Shown here in pieces: positions 61,985 to 64,000 of a DNA stretch of 64,000 nt; position 1 is the first letter of the stretch, and each line of letters opens with the position of its first letter. Origin of the DNA: Antiquaquibacter soli (lineage in GTDB: Bacteria > Actinomycetota > Actinomycetes > Actinomycetales > Microbacteriaceae). Under the pieces are notes generated by a model. The model saw only the letters and a list, made by a program, of their open reading frames with translations, was not told the DNA's origin and searched no databases. Where the stretch lies: positions 682,001-746,000 of the forward strand of contig NZ_JAUQUB010000001.1 in the NCBI RefSeq assembly GCF_030580675.1, read 5' to 3'. A program made the position numbers and the translations under genes.

Positions 61985-63298
61985 CTAGTCGAACAGCTCC
62001 GCCCCGACGAACGATCCGTCGCGCGCACCGCGGGGGATCGCGAAGAGCGCCGAGCCGACGTGCCGGATGTACTCGTTCATCGCGTCCGTCGCGAGCGCCG
62101 ACTGGACGTCGATGAACTGCTGCGGCGACCGCTGATAGCTCATGAAGAACAGGCCCGCGCGCAGCTGCCCGAGGTCGTTCGAGCCGTCCACGAAGTTGTA
62201 GCCGCGGCGGAGCATCCGCGTCCCCGAGTGGGTGCGATGCGCGAGCCGCACGTGCGAGCTCGCCGGGATCGCGGGATCCCCGCTCGTGGTGCGCAGCGCG
62301 AAGTCCGGCTCGGTGAACTCGCCGCCGCCCGAGAGCGGCGCGCCCTCGCCCTTGTCGCGGCCGACGATGTCGTTCTGCTCCGCGAGGCTCACGCGATCCC
62401 AGTTCTCGATCGTCATGAGGATCGTGCGCGTCACGAGGTAGCTGCCGCCGCGTAGCCAGGACTGGGGCTCGTCGTCGCCGACCCACACGAAGTCGCGCAG
62501 AGCCTCCGACTCCTCGGCCTTGATGTTGGCGGTGCCGTCCTTGAAGCCGAACAGGTTGCGAGGCGTGGCCTGCGCCGTCGAGGTCGACGAGGTGCGGCCG
62601 AAGCCGAGCTGCGTCCAGCGGATCCGCGCCGTGCCGAACGCGATCCGGCTGAGGTTGCGGATGGCGTGCACCGCTACCTGGGGATCGTTGGCGCACGCCT
62701 GGATGCACAGGTCGCCGCCGCTGCTGGCCTCCTCGAGCAGGTCGAAGGCGAACAGGGGGAGCTCCACGAGCTCCGCGGGCTGTTTGTCGGCGAGCCCGAA
62801 CCGGTCGACGCCGTCAGCCGTTCGGAACAGCGACGGCCCGAACCCGATCGTGATCGTGAGGCCGCTCGCCGGCAGTCCTACCGCCTCCCCGGTGTCGTCG
62901 GGCGGCAGCAGCTCGGGCCCGTTGACGGCGCCGGCCTCCGAGACATCGAGGCCCTGGGTGAGGCGCGCCGCCGCTGCTGTCCACTCGGTGAGCAGCTGGA
63001 TGAGGTCCTCGCGCGTCGCCCGGTCGGTGAGGTCGAATGCGGCGAAGTGCAGGCGGTCCTGGGCCGGCGTCGTGATGCCCGCCTGGTGCTCGCCGAAGAA
63101 CGCGTACGCTCCGGCGGCATCCTGTCCGGCCGAGGAGGCGATTCGGGATGCTGCGCCCGCGAACCCGCCGACGACAGCACCGGTGCCGACGCCCGCCGCC
63201 ACCAACCCGAACAACGCCCGTCGAGACATGCCGCGAGGCGCGGGAGCCGACTCGGAGTCGCCTCCCGCGCCCAACGGGTCGATGGGTGCCTCGCTCAC
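61985..63298 (-). CDS. efeB: Dyp-type peroxidase / deferrochelatase EfeB
   Basis: A 437-residue periplasmic-type heme peroxidase exported by the Tat pathway: the twin arginine is in MSRRALFGL near residue 25, with a hydrophobic core after it. FGFKDGTANIK near residue 243 is the Dyp GxxDG-type motif and the proximal heme His is in VRLAHRTHSGTR near residue 351. It removes iron from heme or helps oxidise ferrous iron. GTG start overlaps the efeO stop (GTGA), confirming the efeO-efeB order of the EfeUOB system. Confidence 0.93.
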   Translation of the reverse strand: MSEAPIDPLGAGGDSESAPAPRGMSRRALFGLVAAGVGTGAVVGGFAGAASRIASSAGQDAAGAYAFFGEHQAGITTPAQDRLHFAAFDLTDRATREDLIQLLTEWTAAAARLTQGLDVSEAGAVNGPELLPPDDTGEAVGLPASGLTITIGFGPSLFRTADGVDRFGLADKQPAELVELPLFAFDLLEEASSGGDLCIQACANDPQVAVHAIRNLSRIAFGTARIRWTQLGFGRTSSTSTAQATPRNLFGFKDGTANIKAEESEALRDFVWVGDDEPQSWLRGGSYLVTRTILMTIENWDRVSLAEQNDIVGRDKGEGAPLSGGGEFTEPDFALRTTSGDPAIPASSHVRLAHRTHSGTRMLRRGYNFVDGSNDLGQLRAGLFFMSYQRSPQQFIDVQSALATDAMNEYIRHVGSALFAIPRGARDGSFVGAELFD

Positions 63299-64000
63299 TC
63301 GGCCGGGTCCACCCCGAGCACAGCGTGGGTGAGCTGGGCCAGCGGCTCGCTGAGGGCGTTGAGTTGGGCGCCGAGCTCGTTCCGTTCGTCCTGGCTCACG
63401 GTGTCGTAAGACACGAAGCCGCCCTCGTAGTCGCCGTAGGTCGACAGGAGCGCCTTCATGGCGGCGAACTCCTCGTCGAGCTCGGCGACGAGCGCCTCCC
63501 CGTCGTCGCCGGAGTCGAGCGCGATCTGGCGCACGGCCGTGAACGCGACCTCGGCCCCCTCGACGTTGGCGTAGAAGTCGTAGAGGTCGGTGTGCGCGAA
63601 CTCGTTCTCCTCGCCGGGCAGCTTGCCGTCGGGCGCGGCGACCTCGTCGAGGAGGCCGATCGCGCCGTTGGTGATGTCGCTCACGCTGAGCTCGAAGTCG
63701 TCCGCATGCACGGCGTCGTAGAGAGCGGTGACGTCGTCGACGAGCTTCTGCCCGATCTGCTGGCGCCCGGCGGCGTCGAGCGGGATGATCGTCTCGTCGG
63801 GGTAGTTCGCGACCGCGGCATCCAGCCAGAGGTCCATTTCGATGCGGTGGAAGCCCGTGAACTCGAGACCCTCGGCTTCCGCTCCCGGCTTGCGGTAGTC
63901 GATCGCAGGGTCGAGGTCGCCGAACTGCGAGGCGGTGGGCTCGATTCGCTCGTAGTTGATGCGGACGAGGGGGAACAGTCGCCGCGCCTCGTCGTCGTCT
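63295..64000 (-). CDS. efeO: Iron uptake lipoprotein/periplasmic protein EfeO (5' end missing)
   Basis: The frame runs off the right edge; about 234 residues are visible. An ATG at 63837 lies within this frame but is internal, because the M75/imelysin-type motif HxxE (GFHRIEMDLW) lies just before it. The rest (SDITNGAIGLLDEVA, FYANVEGAEVAF) is the EfeO four-helix domain. Whether it keeps the N-terminal cupredoxin domain of full EfeO cannot be seen. With efeB downstream, it belongs to a ferrous/ferric iron importer; efeU is expected just outside. Confidence 0.9.
   Translation of the reverse strand, partial: DDDEARRLFPLVRINYERIEPTASQFGDLDPAIDYRKPGAEAEGLEFTGFHRIEMDLWLDAAVANYPDETIIPLDAAGRQQIGQKLVDDVTALYDAVHADDFELSVSDITNGAIGLLDEVAAPDGKLPGEENEFAHTDLYDFYANVEGAEVAFTAVRQIALDSGDDGEALVAELDEEFAAMKALLSTYGDYEGGFVSYDTVSQDERNELGAQLNALSEPLAQLTHAVLGVDPAE

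Noticed and set aside
1-64000. tRNA, rRNA, CRISPR, insertion sequences, prophage
   Set aside because: I looked for cloverleaf arms, spaced direct repeats, transposase or integrase motifs and found none.

Overview
The window is a gene-dense, high-GC stretch of chromosome from an actinobacterium, most likely Microbacteriaceae. The evidence is the strong G/C third-position bias, heavy use of GTG starts, TAnnnT -10 boxes lying 6-7 nt upstream of many start codons (leaderless transcription), and actinobacterial marker families (DUF4307, DUF4245, PIN-PhoH, EfeO/EfeB, a deazaflavin-type nitroreductase). I see no rRNA, tRNA, CRISPR array, prophage or transposase. The family placement is inference from style and gene content.

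Layout. 1-5.5 kb: the tail of a sortase-anchored surface protein; a minus-strand trio (SDR, acetoacetate-decarboxylase-like protein, deazaflavin-dependent nitroreductase-like protein); a small membrane protein with a second SDR; a two-gene ABC-2 exporter. 5.5-8.2 kb: lemA-htpX and a YcaQ-type winged-helix protein. 8.4-12.3 kb: a complete four-gene ABC importer of the polyamine/iron/2-AEP class. 12.4-18.7 kb: AI-2E transporter, ilvA, greA, DUF4307, hemolysin III, a cis-prenyltransferase and a class V aminotransferase. 18.9-26.9 kb: PIN-PhoH ATPase, a secretory-type membrane protein, prepilin peptidase, fumC, beta-carbonic anhydrase, DUF4245, xseB, xseA and ispH. 27-29.8 kb: a membrane histidine kinase followed by a degenerate, kinase-like membrane partner. 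29.8-32 kb: the divergent glycolysis/gluconeogenesis pair fbaA and glpX. 32-38.5 kb: rmuC, a LysR regulator with mmsA, a DEDDh exonuclease and a GH36 glycosidase. 38.6-45.5 kb: ychF, a compositionally odd patch, DUF427, a LON-domain protein, an orphan GAF histidine kinase, a methyltransferase, an AhpD-like protein and a GNAT enzyme. 45.5-51.2 kb: a second LAXTG surface protein and a glycine-riboswitch-controlled gcvT-gcvH-gcvP operon. 51.2-52.4 kb: CPBP protease and DCC protein. 52.6-59.5 kb: an oligopeptide ABC system (binding protein, two permeases, fused double ATPase) interrupted by an antisense PH-domain gene. 59.5-64 kb: typA, a small lipoprotein, and efeB/efeO of an iron-uptake system that runs off the right edge.

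Themes. Gene packing is tight. Same-strand neighbours repeatedly overlap through ATGA or GTGA. Five convergent pairs end inside one shared CTAG that supplies both stop codons. Seventeen starts are preceded by a -10 box at leaderless spacing. The most unusual items are the kinase/degenerate-kinase pair at 27.5-29.8 kb, the near-perfect 24-bp inverted repeat at 32.0 kb, the operon split at 57.2-57.8 kb, and the short ORF inside the putative phoH leader at 18.8 kb. I did not find one large, clearly new multi-gene system; most of the window is housekeeping.
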